DNA from: Pyropia yezoensis
Taxonomy: Eukaryota; Rhodophyta; Bangiophyceae; Bangiales; Bangiaceae
DNA: 64,000 nucleotides
NCBI GenBank assembly: GCA_009829735.1
Contig: CM020619.1
Span: 33,520,283-33,584,282 of the forward strand
Reading direction: 5' to 3'
The notes under the pieces were generated by a model that searched no databases, was not told the origin of the DNA, and saw nothing but the letters and a program-made list of their open reading frames with translations. A program made the translations under genes and the position numbers. How positions within the stretch are numbered: the first letter of the stretch is position 1; every line of letters starts with the position of its first letter. Below, one piece after another: positions 11,496 to 21,389 of the stretch.

Positions 11496-12055
11496 TCAGC
11501 GACGCTTGTACAGGCACGGCCGCAGTGGCGGGGCGGCAACGGGCGCGCCGGCCACCCCCGCTGCCGAAGCCACCGCCGCTGCCTGGCGCCCCTTCGCACC
11601 CCCCCCACGCCGCCTCGGGGCGGCGGCGGCACCCGCCGCCCCCCCCTCCCCCCCTCCCGCCCCCGCCGTCGGCAGCCGCCGGAGGGTGAAGAAGCGGAAC
11701 GTGTCCGAGTGCCCCCCCCGGGAGGAGGTTTTGCCGCCGTCGCCCCCCCCCCCCTCCTCCCCCCGCCCCCCGCCTGCTGATACCCCCGCCCGCGCGTGGG
11801 CGTACGCGGCGCCCTGCCGCATCAGTGGGTGGCGGCGGTCAAGGCGGAAGCCCAGCGCCTCGATCGCCGCCACAAACGCCGCCTCCACTCCGCGCCGGCC
11901 GTCGACGCCGCCCCCGCCTCCGCCACCGCCACCGCCACCGCCGTCGCCGCCGCCGTCGTCCGCGTCCAGCCGGATGTGGCCGGCGCCACGGCTGGCCCCC
12001 CCCCCCCCGCCCGCCCCCTTTTTCCCCCGGGGGGCCCGCGTGGCAGGCGCCGCGG

Positions 12056-12087
<32 letters not shown>

Positions 12088-13034
12088 GGCGCGTTAAAGC
12101 GGGAGGCCACCTCGGCAATGAGCAGCCACCCCCCGGGGGACAGCACCCGCGCCGCCTCGGCCAGGTAGTCCATGTAGTTGGTGCCCATGAGGGAGAGGCA
12201 AAACACCGCCACCCCCACCGCCCTGTCGGCCAGGGGCGTGGCCGCCATGTCGCACGCCGTCACCCGCTCGTTGGTCGCGACCAGGTCAAACGAGTGGACG
12301 ACGCGGCCACGGCCGCGGCCACCCCCGCCCCCCCTGCCACCATCACCACCACCTCCGACCGCCCCCCCCTTCTTCCCACCACCCGGCGGGACGGCAACGT
12401 CGGCAGCCAGGCGGGCGTCGCCGCACCCAAAGTCCGCGACCGCCCCCGCCCCGCGGCCGGCCCCCCGCAGCCACGCGACAATCGCGTCGAGCGGGTGGGC
12501 GGGCCACCCCGCCGCCTGCGCCGCAAAGCCCGCGTGGTAGGCGGCGTAGAGCTCGGGGGCCGCCGACAGGGACGCAAACGCCGCGGCGCCGGTGGAGGTG
12601 TAGAGCGACTCGTTGAGCATTCGAAAGTGGGCGCCCGCCAGGCGGGCGGCCATGGCCGACTGGAGGGCAGAGAGGGGGCGCCCAGGCGGGGGGGTTGCCG
12701 CCACCACGGGCGGCGTCGGTACCGCCGGGGTGGGCGCGCCGCCGCTGCCGCGGGATGGGGCCGCCGCCGCGGCTGCAGCGTCCGCGGCTGCCCGCCGGGA
12801 CCGCTTGGGACCACCACCACCGCCACCACCGCCCCCAGTGTCACCACCGTCGCCATCTCCACCACCCGCCGCGCCCCCAGCACGACCCACTGCAGGCGGC
12901 CTTGAAGCGCCCCCAGCCTCACCCCCGCCACCCTCTGCGGCAGGCGCCCCACGACGGCGCTTGACGACCCCTCCCCCGGCCCGCACGGCCCGAGCGGCCA
13001 TGCGGTCGCGGTACTTTTTGCCGCCCCGGGTCAT
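11496..13034 (-). CDS. RRP8: Ribosomal RNA-processing protein 8, SAM-dependent rRNA methyltransferase
   Basis: Nucleolar enzyme of the RRP8/nucleomethylin family, which in other eukaryotes makes N1-methyladenosine in large-subunit rRNA. The frame is a single exon of 512 codons from ATG 13034 (MTRGGKKYRDRM) to TGA 11496-11498. The N-terminal 130 or so residues are basic and Gly/Ala-rich. The core follows in family order: FRMLNESLYTS, SAM motif VADFGCGDARLA, FDLVA, VTACDMAATPLAD, AVFCLSLMGTNYMDYL, RVLSPGGWLLIAEVASRF, the later GFRLD strand and a terminal FRFFTLRR strand. Long Gly-rich inserts interrupt loops after the SAM motif and after SRF, making it longer than its catalytic core needs. The upstream in-frame extension to 13304 lacks an ATG and is ignored. 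It converges with the kinase gene and shares an upstream region with the CDK5RAP3 gene. Confidence 0.93.
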
Positions 13035-13200
13035 AGTGCTGCTGCCGCCGCCGACGCGAGGGATGGCTGGAGAGGGGGGGGGTGAAGGGGGGCACAGGGT
13101 GGTAAAAAAAAGGCAGAGGGGAGGGATGGGGAAGGGGCGGGGGAGCGGGTGGCGACAAGGGCAGGGAGAGGAAGGGGGTGCGGCGGAGAAGACCAGGAAC
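13035..13200 (-). promoter_or_regulatory. Pyrimidine-rich leader of RRP8
   Basis: On the minus strand the 160 bases before the ATG are mostly C/T (CCCCTTCCCCATCCCTCCCC, then a T8 run and CCCCCCCCTCTCC). This resembles the leaders of the other host genes in the window. Confidence 0.35.
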
Positions 13201-13380
13201 CAGCGATACCGTCGTGTTCGAGCACACAGGCGCGACGACGGTGCAGCCGTCGCCCGGATCAATGGGTAAATGTATATGATTGCCCCTGTTGAGACCAAGC
13301 CCACAAGTCTTCGTGACTGGTCGTACCCACAAGAAATTTTAAAATTTGCATTTTAGGCGCTTCGTCAGAGTTCCGTACAA

Positions 13381-13893
13381 CTTTTGTATGTAGTGTATGT
13401 TCATATTGCAGTCGTCCCAATTTTGGCGGTTGTGCATGTGTACAATTGCACAACAATAGGTGGCTGACAGCACGTCAGCCAATGACGTTTGAGAAGGGCA
13501 TGAGAACGGCGCAGTAATGCATAAGCTCTCGGATCCCAGAAGTACGCGATTGGCCCCATGTCCTGAGGCTTCTCCATCAGAGAGCTCATTGGCCAGAATA
13601 CTGTTGTTCTTTCCAACGATCTCCCCTCTTTTTCCTCGATCTCAGGAGAGTCCTGGGCAGGAACAGTTGGGAAGGCTCAGTCGTTCTCGATTCTCCGGCA
13701 GATCGGCTCAGAAATCGGTCGGCAATCTCCGATCGCTCTGTTTGCACAACAACGGACCCCGCTCCAAGGCTGCCATTGGTCGCGACAGCAAGATCTGATG
13801 CACGCCATTGGTCAACCGCTGTTGAACTCTTGTCTTCGAGCACACCGCCAAAATTGGGACGCCTGCAATATCTAATCCACTGTACATAAACAG
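13381..13893. mobile_element. Possible MITE: about 55-bp imperfect inverted repeat in the RRP8/CDK5RAP3 intergenic region
   Basis: The left arm 13381-13435 contains ATATTGCAGTCGTCCCAATT, and the right arm 13840-13893 on the other strand contains ATATTGCAGGCGTCCCAATT. The surrounding 50 bases match at roughly three quarters of positions. The enclosed 513 bp are less GC-rich than the neighbouring genes. I found no clear target duplication, so the exact ends are unknown. Confidence 0.55.
13479..13811. promoter_or_regulatory. Cluster of five CCAAT boxes in the divergent promoter
   Basis: CCAAT or its complement ATTGG occurs at 13479, 13549, 13588, 13775 and 13807 between the divergently transcribed RRP8 and CDK5RAP3 genes. 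Four lie on one strand and one on the other. NF-Y binding is a plausible but untested role. Confidence 0.4.
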
Positions 13894-13966
13894 TACACAA
13901 ACGACACTTTTGAAAAACGACACCAGAGCATGGGACCGTGGGCAGTCGTCCATCGGGCTACGACGA

Positions 13967-13972
13967 TATATA
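13967..13972 (+). promoter_or_regulatory. Candidate TATA box for the CDK5RAP3 gene
   Basis: TATATA in the context CGATATATAG lies 191 bp before the ATG at 14163, in otherwise GC-rich sequence. A C/T-rich leader (about 14036-14100) follows. Confidence 0.35.
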
Positions 13973-14035
13973 GTCAAGTGGAGAGGCGGCTCACGCTCAC
14001 GCTGGCGGGGCTGTCGACGGCGCTCAGTAGGAGTA

Positions 14036-14100
14036 CCTCCCCTTGCCCCTTCTCCCTCTCTCTCCCCCCTTCCCCCCCCCCCTTCCCCCCCCCCCATCGA
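14036..14100 (+). promoter_or_regulatory. Pyrimidine-rich leader of the CDK5RAP3 gene
   Basis: The plus strand is nearly all C and T (CTTCTCCCTCTCTCTCC and long C runs) about 65-125 bases before the start codon. It is the same style of leader as at the other host genes. Confidence 0.35.
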
Positions 14101-14162
14101 CCTTCCCCATCGCCGCCCCCCATTGCCCCCCCCCATCGCTCGCCGCCCGCCGACACGGCAAC

Positions 14163-14877
14163 ATGTCCTTCTTTTCGGTCGGCGGCGGCGGCGGCAGCAC
14201 CCTCCCCCCCGACGTTGCGCAGCTGCCTATTGAGATTGACGGCGGCCGCTTCCTCCAGTGGCTCCTCTCCCGCCGCCACGTGACAGCCGCCCACGCGGCC
14301 GCCGTCACGGCCGGCCGCACGGCGGCGGCGGCCGCCCTCGACGCGTCGCTGCCGCTGCTCGACGGCAACGCCGCCCTTGCGGCGGCGCTCTTCCCACCAC
14401 CGCCCCCCCCCCCATCCGCCATCCCTCCCACCCCCCCCCCCCCCCCCCCCCCCCCCGCGGTCCCCCCCCCGCCCCCCCCCCCCCCCCCCACCCACCCCCC
14501 GACTACTGGACGTGCGCCCGCGCGGCGAGCGTGCGCTCCCCGGTCGCCCCCGCCTGGGCCGCCGCCGCCGCCGCCTACACCCGCGGCGGGGCGGGAGGCC
14601 ACCTGGCCGACGCGGCCCGCAGCCTCACCGCCGCCGTTGGCGTCGACGCGCCCGCCGCGCGGCGCGCCGCCGCCGCCGCCGCGGCGGTGGTGGCGGACAT
14701 TGACGGCCGGGGGGGGGCGGCGCGCCGCGCCGCGGCGGCGGCGGCGGCGGCGGCGCTTGCAGACGCAACCGCTGGGCTGGCCGTGGGGGCCCCCCCGCCG
14801 CTGCCGCGGCCGCGGCCGCGGCCCGCCGACGGCGGCGCCGACGCCGTCCCGGGCGTCGACGCGGCCGCCGTCGCCGA

Positions 14878-14914
<37 letters not shown>

Positions 14915-15966
14915 ACCGACGCCGATGGCGGTGCGCACGCGGCGTGGCTGGCGGCGGTACGGGTGGCGGCGGCACGGCGGCAGCGGCGGCGGGTGGCCGC
15001 CGTCCTCCACGCCGCGGCAGAGGCGGTGGCGGTGGCGGGCGTGACCGACGCGCTGCGCTGGTACGGCGCGGCCGTGGGGGCCGTAGGGGGGGGGGGAGGG
15101 GGGGGGGCGTGGCGGCGGAAGAGGAGGTGTGTGGGACGCTGGTGGCGGTGCGGGCTGCGGGGACGGGCGGCGTCGGGGAAGGGGGCGTGGAGGGAGACGG
15201 GGAGGAGGGGGGTGTGGAGGGGGTTGGACCGGCTGGCCCCGAGGGCGGGCGCGGGGGGCCGCAGCCCCCCGTCGGCGCTGGTGGCGCTGGTGGTGGCGCC
15301 GCCTGGGACGGTGCCTCGGATCATGGCGGTGGCGGCAGCGACGGCAGTGGCGGCGGTGGTGGCCGCAGCGCCGGCGGCGGTGGGCACGGCGCCTCCGCCG
15401 CCCCTGCGCACCCGCTGGCATCACCCGCCACGCGACGTGCGCTCTTGGATGACCTCGCCGAGCTCGCCGCCTTTCTCCGCGTCCGCGCCGCCACGGCGGG
15501 CGCGGCCACACCGGAACCCCCCCCCGCCACCGCCGCCGTGGCGGCGCCACCACCACCACCGTCACCCGCCACCCCTACCACCACCACCCCCGCCACCCCC
15601 ACCCCCACCCCCACCGCCACCGCCACCCTCACCGCCACGACCGCGGCCGCGGCCGCGGCGGCCGTCGACGCGGCAGCAGCCGCGGTGGGTGCCCCCCCCG
15701 CGACGGCCGCGCTGTCCCCCACCGCCACGGACGCGGCGGTGGCAGCGGCCGCCGGGGCGGTCCGGCGGGTGGCCCGCTCCGCCGCGGCGGCGGCGGCCGC
15801 GGCGGCGCGGCGGCGGGCGGCCGTGGCGGACGCCGCGGCGGCGGCGGCGGCGGTCGCGGCGGTGCGGGGGCGGGTGGCCCGGCTGCGGGCGGATGCCGAG
15901 GCGGCGGTGGGGGCGCTGTACGGCGGGCGCCCGGTGCACCTGGTGGGGGACGTCCGCCGGCTGTGA
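14163..15966 (+). CDS. CDK5RAP3: CDK5RAP3/C53 homologue, UFMylation-complex subunit; frame changes at homopolymers
   Basis: C53 works with the UFL1-UFBP1 UFM1 ligase at the ER and acts as an ER-phagy receptor. The start MSFFSVGGG is followed by LPIEIDGGRFLQWLLSRRH, matching the family's N-terminal LPIDI...LDWL..RRH. Next come a short DYWTCAR segment (compare HYFHC), a long Ala-rich helical part ending DALRWYGAAV, the segment TRRALLDDLAELAAFLRVRA (compare TRNQFLDELMELEIFLAQRA), and the family-typical terminus YGGRPVHLVG (compare YSGRPVNLMG), with stop 15964-15966. These parts lie in three successive frames. The changes fall at a C-run region (about 14400-14500) and a G-run region (about 15086-15110), so assembly or sequencing errors, short introns or real damage are all possible. 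The middle loop shows no IDWG motif. Extremely Ala-rich. Confidence 0.82.
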
Positions 15967-16307
15967 CGGCGGGGGCGCGTGGCAAGGCGGGGCCCGCGGG
16001 CAAGGCGGGGAGAAGGGGGGGGGGGGCGTTCCCCGCATCGGTGTCTCTGGCGCAAGCGGCCGCGGTGAGGGGGGGGGGGGCACCGCGTGCCGAGTGCGGT
16101 GGGACAGACGGGGGGCGCGCGAAACGAGACGCTCCGTCGGCTCGCCGCCATCGCCGTGTCGGGACCTCAAAGAAACTCGAAAAAGAATGCAGCTGCTCGT
16201 CGACCCCACGCAGCTCGCTCCACCTCCACTGTGCTCCCCCCCCCCCCCCCCCCCCTTCACCCCCAGCGACCGGGACTCCCCCCCCCACACCCTCTCCTCC
16301 TCCCTCC
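15967..16307. other. Intergenic region between convergent CDK5RAP3 and JmjC genes
   Basis: This is 341 bp containing G runs on the left half and C runs on the right half. No gene, repeat or clear poly(A) signal is recognised. Confidence 0.5.
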
Positions 16308-17822
16308 TCACAGCGGTTTAACCCGCCCCGCCCGCGGCGTCTCCCGCGGCGCGAGGTGCGCGTACGTATCCCGCCGGTTGAGGAGCTCCATCGCCCACCC
16401 AAACGTGTCCTCCGCCCCATTCACCACCGCGTGGCCCCACTCGCCCGGCACGTACACCACGTCCCCCGCCCGCTGCGTGCACCGCAGGGGCGTCGCGTCC
16501 GTCACGGCCGGCGCTTCCTCAATCGCCGCCGCCCACGCGGCCACCGGCGTGCGGCTGTACACGCTGTCCCGCGGGGGGGACACGTACCACCGCTTGACGC
16601 CCGCCACCACCGCGTTGACCGCGTCCGCGTGGATGTGGGCGGGCGCGCCGCTGCCGGCGCGGCCGAGGAAAACGTGGACCGACGCGGACCCCACCTCCCG
16701 CGGGTGCGCAATGAGCCCCGGGCAGGGGAAGGCGGTGGTGACGAGGCGGGTGAGGGCGGCGTAGCCGGGGGCGGCCGCCGCGGGGGACTGCTCAAAGACG
16801 TAGAGGGGGAGGTCGTCGTCGCCCGCGGCGGCGCCCCGCACGTAGCGGGCATAATAGTCGGCGAGGCGCATCTTGGTGGCGGCCAGCCCAAAGATGCGCG
16901 CGTACGGCACCGCCCCAACCGTCACCTCCTCCTCCCCGTGCGCCGCTACAAACGCGTCGGCGGTCCACCCGTCAATCGCCGCCTGGCCGCCGTCCAGGAC
17001 GTGGCGCAGCGCGCCGCGCATCAGCACCGGCTCGCCCTCCCCCACCAGCCGGCGGACCTCCCCCCACGCCGCCGCGCCGCCATCCACATCCACGACGGGC
17101 AGCTCACAGTCGGCGGTGGTGTCCCCTCGCGCAACCGCCGCGGCGCGCGCATTGTGGACAAAGTGGGGGAAGGAGAGGTTCCGCGGGGGGCGGCCGACCA
17201 GGTCGGTGGCGGCCTCGTCTGCGCCCCGGTCCCGGAGGTAGGCGTAGGTGGCGTCGTCCACCGCGGCGGCCGCCACGTGCAGGGGCGTCAGCCCGTACAG
17301 CGGGTCCACCTCATTCACGTTGCACGAGCGCGCGCGGGCGCAGCGGGCGACCACCGCCGCCAGCCGCCGGGACGACAGGTAATCCCGGATGACCGACAGG
17401 CGGAGGGTGTCCACCCCGCCCCCCCCCTCCCCCTCGGTGGCGGCGGCGGCGTCGCCGTCGCCGTCGCCGTCGGCGCCGCCGTCGGTCCAGCCCGCCGGGC
17501 GCAGCGGCGGGGGCACGTCTGCCCACCGGCGGGCGAGCATCGCCTTGGCCACCAGCGCCTCCTCCGAGATGGGGATGGGGGTGGTGGAGCGCCCCCACGC
17601 CATGCGGCTCCCCGCCAGCAGCCGCAGCAGCGGCAGGTGCGCCACGTCGCCGGGGCCGGCAGCCGGCGCAAGGCGCCCGCGGAGGGCGGCCAGGATGTCC
17701 CGGGCCGTCGCGGGCGTGCCCGACCGCCGGAGGCCCGCGCGCGCCAACAGCAGCGACGCCACCGCCACCGCAACGGTGGCGGCGGCGACAGCAAGGCGGG
17801 TGGTGGTGGTGGAGCGGGCCAT
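16308..17822 (-). CDS. Membrane-anchored ankyrin-JmjC (cupin_8) oxygenase
   Basis: Predicted Fe(II)/2-oxoglutarate-dependent hydroxylase. The frame is a single exon of 504 codons from ATG 17822 to TGA 16308-16310. A hydrophobic N-terminal segment (LAVAAATVAVAVASLLLA, residues about 9-26) looks like a signal anchor. An ankyrin-like stretch (about 140-225) contains DPLYGLTPLHVAAA and YLRDRGADEAATDLVGRPP. The C-terminal JmjC/cupin_8 domain has the proximal iron ligands in HIHAD (about 16623-16637), a following VKRWYVSPP strand, and the distal His in VYVPGEWGHAVVN. This places it with FIH/JMJD-type hydroxylases rather than the large histone demethylases, as no PHD, Tudor or zinc finger is present. 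An acidic Gly/Asp repeat lies near residues 112-130. Substrate unknown. Confidence 0.88.
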   Translation of the reverse strand: MARSTTTTRLAVAAATVAVAVASLLLARAGLRRSGTPATARDILAALRGRLAPAAGPGDVAHLPLLRLLAGSRMAWGRSTTPIPISEEALVAKAMLARRWADVPPPLRPAGWTDGGADGDGDGDAAAATEGEGGGGVDTLRLSVIRDYLSSRRLAAVVARCARARSCNVNEVDPLYGLTPLHVAAAAVDDATYAYLRDRGADEAATDLVGRPPRNLSFPHFVHNARAAAVARGDTTADCELPVVDVDGGAAAWGEVRRLVGEGEPVLMRGALRHVLDGGQAAIDGWTADAFVAAHGEEEVTVGAVPYARIFGLAATKMRLADYYARYVRGAAAGDDDLPLYVFEQSPAAAAPGYAALTRLVTTAFPCPGLIAHPREVGSASVHVFLGRAGSGAPAHIHADAVNAVVAGVKRWYVSPPRDSVYSRTPVAAWAAAIEEAPAVTDATPLRCTQRAGDVVYVPGEWGHAVVNGAEDTFGWAMELLNRRDTYAHLAPRETPRAGRVKPL

Positions 17823-17900
17823 GACGATGGGGGTGGGATGGGGGGGGGGGGGGACGACGGGAAGGGGTGGCGGGGGGGGGGGGGGCGAGGTGTGGGGGTG
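17823..17900 (-). promoter_or_regulatory. C-rich leader of the JmjC gene
   Basis: On the minus strand the sequence directly before the ATG is nearly all C with some T and A (CCCATCCCACCCCCATCGTC). A TATATA motif on the same strand lies about 240 bp upstream (18065-18070). Confidence 0.35.
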
Positions 17901-18064
17901 AGATGGGGTAGGTCAGAGTGGCACCCGCGGCGGGAAGAGAGTGGGGAGTGGGAGGGAATGCGGCGGCAGCGCCGCGGGGGCGCGCACTCGCGCCTACAAG
18001 GCTGGGTGGGGGAGGGGGGGGCAGCCGCCCAGGCTGGGGGGACGGTCGCGGGCGCCGCTCTATC

Positions 18065-18070
18065 TATATA
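18065..18070 (-). promoter_or_regulatory. Candidate TATA box for the JmjC gene
   Basis: TATATA, read on the minus strand as TATATAGATAG, lies about 243 bases upstream of the JmjC ATG in GC-rich surroundings. Confidence 0.3.
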
Positions 18071-19322
18071 CCGCTGCCACTGCCTCTACGCCCCGTGGGG
18101 TGACGGCAGCCGCGGGGAGCCCCGCCACACTGGCACGCCGCCACTCCACGCGCGTACGCCAGCCGCCCGCCAACAGCAAGAAGGGGGAGTAGGGTTTGCT
18201 GTTGGAGCGCAGTGGGTATGTCGCGAGGCGGGGGGGCGCGTGGTGGTGGATGCCGCCGGTGTGCTGCGTGTCCCAGAGCGCGATCGCTGTTCACTCCAGC
18301 GCAGGGGAGGCACACGACAGCCTTGCACGGACTGTCAGCCCCACCGGCGCCCTCTTTGTACATAGTCGCATTTTTTTAATGTCCTTTTCGTTGCAGCTGG
18401 TGGTTGGTGGGAGATTCATGTAGGGGGGGAGACACGTGCTATGTACTGTACAGCATCCTAAGCAATCTGGTGTAAAAAGTTGTCCATCCAGACTCGTCTC
18501 ACCAATCTGAGGTTGAACCTTCCGTCGCGCTCGGTGTTGGCCACGAAGTATTTGACCTACAGTTGGGGTTTCGGCGCCCCCCTCCCCCGCAACCCACCCC
18601 TCCCCGCCGCAACCCACCCCTCCCCGCCGCAACCCACCCCTCCACCGCGACTGCCCCCGCCACGGTCGTCGCCTGTCCTTAGTTCAAGAATGCCTGCGGA
18701 ACTCACGCCCGTTTCGCCTCGACCACGCCGCGCACAACCTCCTAATGGCCCTCCTCGACCTCCTGACCGGCCGCGCTAACGACGCCTCCGAGTCCGAGAT
18801 CTTTTGCTGCCGACTGGAGACAGCCACGGCCGGCGCGCTCTTGTGGAGCGCCTTGGACACCTCTACTGTCGTCGCCATGTGCGCTGGCGACTACAGTCGG
18901 ACCGGTTTCGTTTCTGCACACGCGTGCCCTGCCAGGGTTGTGCTCCCAACCGCCGTTGTGTGCCTCAGGCCACGTCTTCGTATGTGCGTAGCGACGCGGC
19001 GCTTGAGATGCCGCCCTCCTGGAAGTGGCTTGGGCCCAGCTCGTGCGCATCCAGGTCGCCAAGTGCGGGCAAGCGGTTGGGGCTTCATCCGCGGCGTCAC
19101 TCGCCAGCTCTTCGGTGCTGGTCAGATGCGCTCCGGAGACGAGCGGCGGCCTATTGACTTTTGATGATAACATAAATGCAGAGCGCGATGGCACGAACTG
19201 ATCAATTACTATCGTCTGGTCTAATGTCCCAGAGCCCTGAGGTTTAGCACTGCCTTGAGAAGAAATCCTTCGGTTCTTTATAACTTTGATAGCACGAGCT
19301 CGCCAAGCTGCACTGATCTACG
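18071..19322. other. Intergenic region, no gene recognised
   Basis: Short open frames exist, such as one of 139 codons at 18745-19164, but none shows a domain I know. It contains a 20-bp tandem repeat at 18591-18650. Confidence 0.45.
18591..18650. repeat. 20-bp tandem repeat, three units
   Basis: The unit AACCCACCCCTCCCCGCCGC occurs at 18591 and 18611 exactly, and at 18631 with small changes. Confidence 0.9.
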
Positions 19323-19324
19323 TA

Positions 19325-20796
19325 CAGTCATGACCCGGTTGTAAGCGTCCCAGTTATATGGCACCCTGCCATATAACTGGGAGCATCGCGACCGTCGTAC
19401 ATCATGGACTCGATCGCCACTCTGTACGATCGTCCTGCATACAGTGCAAACAAATGGAATGAAGTTACCTGAAGAGCAAGGGGGCACGAATTCGGGGATT
19501 ATTGGTGCACCCGCCGTCGAGGACCCCAGCGTCGTCGACCCCAGCGTCATCCACCCCACCCCAGCCGTCATCATCCTAGCGCTCCTCCTCGTGCCTACTT
19601 CGCGCGCACGGGCGGCGTTCGACGGTCGTGGATCTCTTGAGGCAGGATACATGCTTGGGGTTCATTGCGGTGGGATATTTCGTGTGCCTTACCTGCATGC
19701 GTTGTTCGTTGTGGGCTAGTGTAGCCTACCATTTGTGCGTATCCCATTCCCGTCTTTTTTTGTTGTTGGCTGGGTTCCTCTTCCCAATGAATGTTGGTCT
19801 TTTGCGTTTTTTTTGAGCTTGTTCTCTTGTGTGCTTGTGCTAGCCTGTGCGCCCCTGTCGTAGTGGACCCCTTTCCCCCCGACCCCTCCCAGATCCTACC
19901 AGAATGGCAACGTGTGGGCGACCTAGCCACCGCGGCCGCGGTGGCCGCGGCGGAGGAGGTCTGCCCCAGCCCGTCCCGTGAGACGGTGCAGGCCATCAAG
20001 ATAGCCGCTCGTGCAGCAAGAGCAGCCACGGCGACGGCACTCGGGGGGGACCCCGTGCAGCTCTCGGACGTACCCTGGGGGGCATCCCCCTGCAGGGAGC
20101 AGTGCATGGCGGGTGCAGCGGGCGCGGTCCCGCGCGGTCTAGCCAATACCGGCGACGAGCAGGCCAGCGCGCACGGTGGGCGGGACGGCGGGAGCGCCGC
20201 CGGGCAGGGCGGCAGCGGAGGGGACCGGCTACGGTAGACGCCATCGTGTTTGAGGAGGGGGGAGCAGACGCCGTGGACGGCATTGATGACGGTGCGTCGT
20301 CCACCAGCGACAGTGAATGACCGGATTTTTTCTCTTTGTTTGCCATCGTGTTCCCTGTGCGCGCGAGTTCCAGCCGCGAAAAGTCCTTGTGGGTGGGGGA
20401 GGGAGTAGATGTAGGGGCGACAGTGCCGGGGGGGGGGGGAGGCGGGGGTTGGAGGGGAGGGCCGTCCCGAGACCTGCACCGCCAATTCGAATGGCTCGCA
20501 GCACGGATGTGCATCGAGCCTTGCAGTCGCAACTGTTGCGGGGCAGCTGACGTGACGTCTTCCAGAAACATACGAAATACGGAATTGGGCCGCTGCCCAG
20601 CGGTCGACCGATTGCACACTGTCCAGCTCGTCCTCAGATTCACGCGATCGACAGTGATTTTGGACCTTGATCAGCAGTCGAAAAGGACACGATCGCCGGC
20701 GAGCCGGCGACGTCTGGAAGCGGACGCCCCGCCACTGCATCGCTGGAACGGGGGCTACAAAGTGCGCAAGGGTGCCATCTAACCGGGTCATGACTG
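19325..20796. mobile_element. Candidate TA-flanked DNA transposon (Tc1/mariner/pogo type), 1472 bp
   Basis: The ends CAGTCATGACCCGGTT (19325-19340) and its exact complement (20781-20796) form a 16-bp perfect terminal inverted repeat, each flanked outside by TA (19323-19324, 20797-20798). Both ends also share a nearby ATGGCACCCT. TA duplication and a CAGT start are usual for Tc1/mariner-pogo elements. Inside, one plus-strand frame (19791-20237) and a short one with an acidic tail ending GASSTSDSE (20102-20320) are open, but I see no DDE/D transposase motif. It is probably non-autonomous or heavily decayed. Confidence 0.6.
19348..19382. repeat. Perfect 16-bp hairpin near the left end of the TA-flanked element
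   Basis: TCCCAGTTATATGGCA and its exact complement are separated by CCC. Part of the arm (ATGGCACCCT) recurs near the other end of the element, so the hairpin may have grown from a subterminal repeat. Confidence 0.9.
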
Positions 20797-20798
20797 TA

Positions 20799-21389
20799 TG
20801 CTGGAGAAAACGAGACTCGGCATGTTGACATTACTGAATTATGCATAGTTGGTGCACTAATACTTCACTCTTGGCATGGGAATGTGTTTCTTATGTATCT
20901 AACTTTGTCTATAGGAGGCACAGCTCGGCGTCCCCAGGCCACCACTAAGGAACACATCGTGAGAGCCTCTTCTTTGCCCTGTACGGTTATGGAAGGCGTG
21001 AGACCCGACCTCTTATTCACCGTAAGAATGTCTGTGAGAGGGGGGTACGAGTCTTTGTTTTAGTAGGTCCCAAGAAAGATAAACGACTTGCGAGGACCCC
21101 ACTTGTGCGTTTCTGCGATGCCCCCGGAGGGAGACTACCTCGCCGCGCACGCTGTCCCTTCCCGTCGGCGCACCGTCAAGACGGTGATGAGTCGCTGCAG
21201 CAGGGTTGTCACGAAAAAAACGTATACGTTTAATTCGTTAATTTCTCTATAGACTAATCAATATATTAATCTATCTGGGGCTCTGCGCTTTTAGATTAAT
21301 CAAAGGACAACTCCTGTATTGATACAACGTACATTCTTGCTTTCTGAGGCAATTGCGGCCGCAGTTGTTCGACTGAGACAGGCTGTTGT
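20799..21389. other. AT-richer stretch, no gene recognised
   Basis: About 590 bases. An A+T-rich segment near 21210-21310 contains partly symmetrical TTAATC/GATTAA words. It may be left-flank remains of the old Ty3/gypsy fragment that follows, but no LTR was recognised. Confidence 0.35.

Noticed and set aside
14024-15565. Minus-strand open frame of 513 codons
   Set aside because: Arg/His/Pro-rich shadow of the CDK5RAP3 gene on the other strand.
15963-18365. Plus-strand open frame of 800 codons
   Set aside because: Opposite the JmjC gene, which carries intact catalytic motifs; composition is that of a shadow.
19595-20791. Minus-strand open frame of 398 codons inside the TA-flanked element
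   Set aside because: No transposase motif and composition like shadow sequence; not called as a gene.
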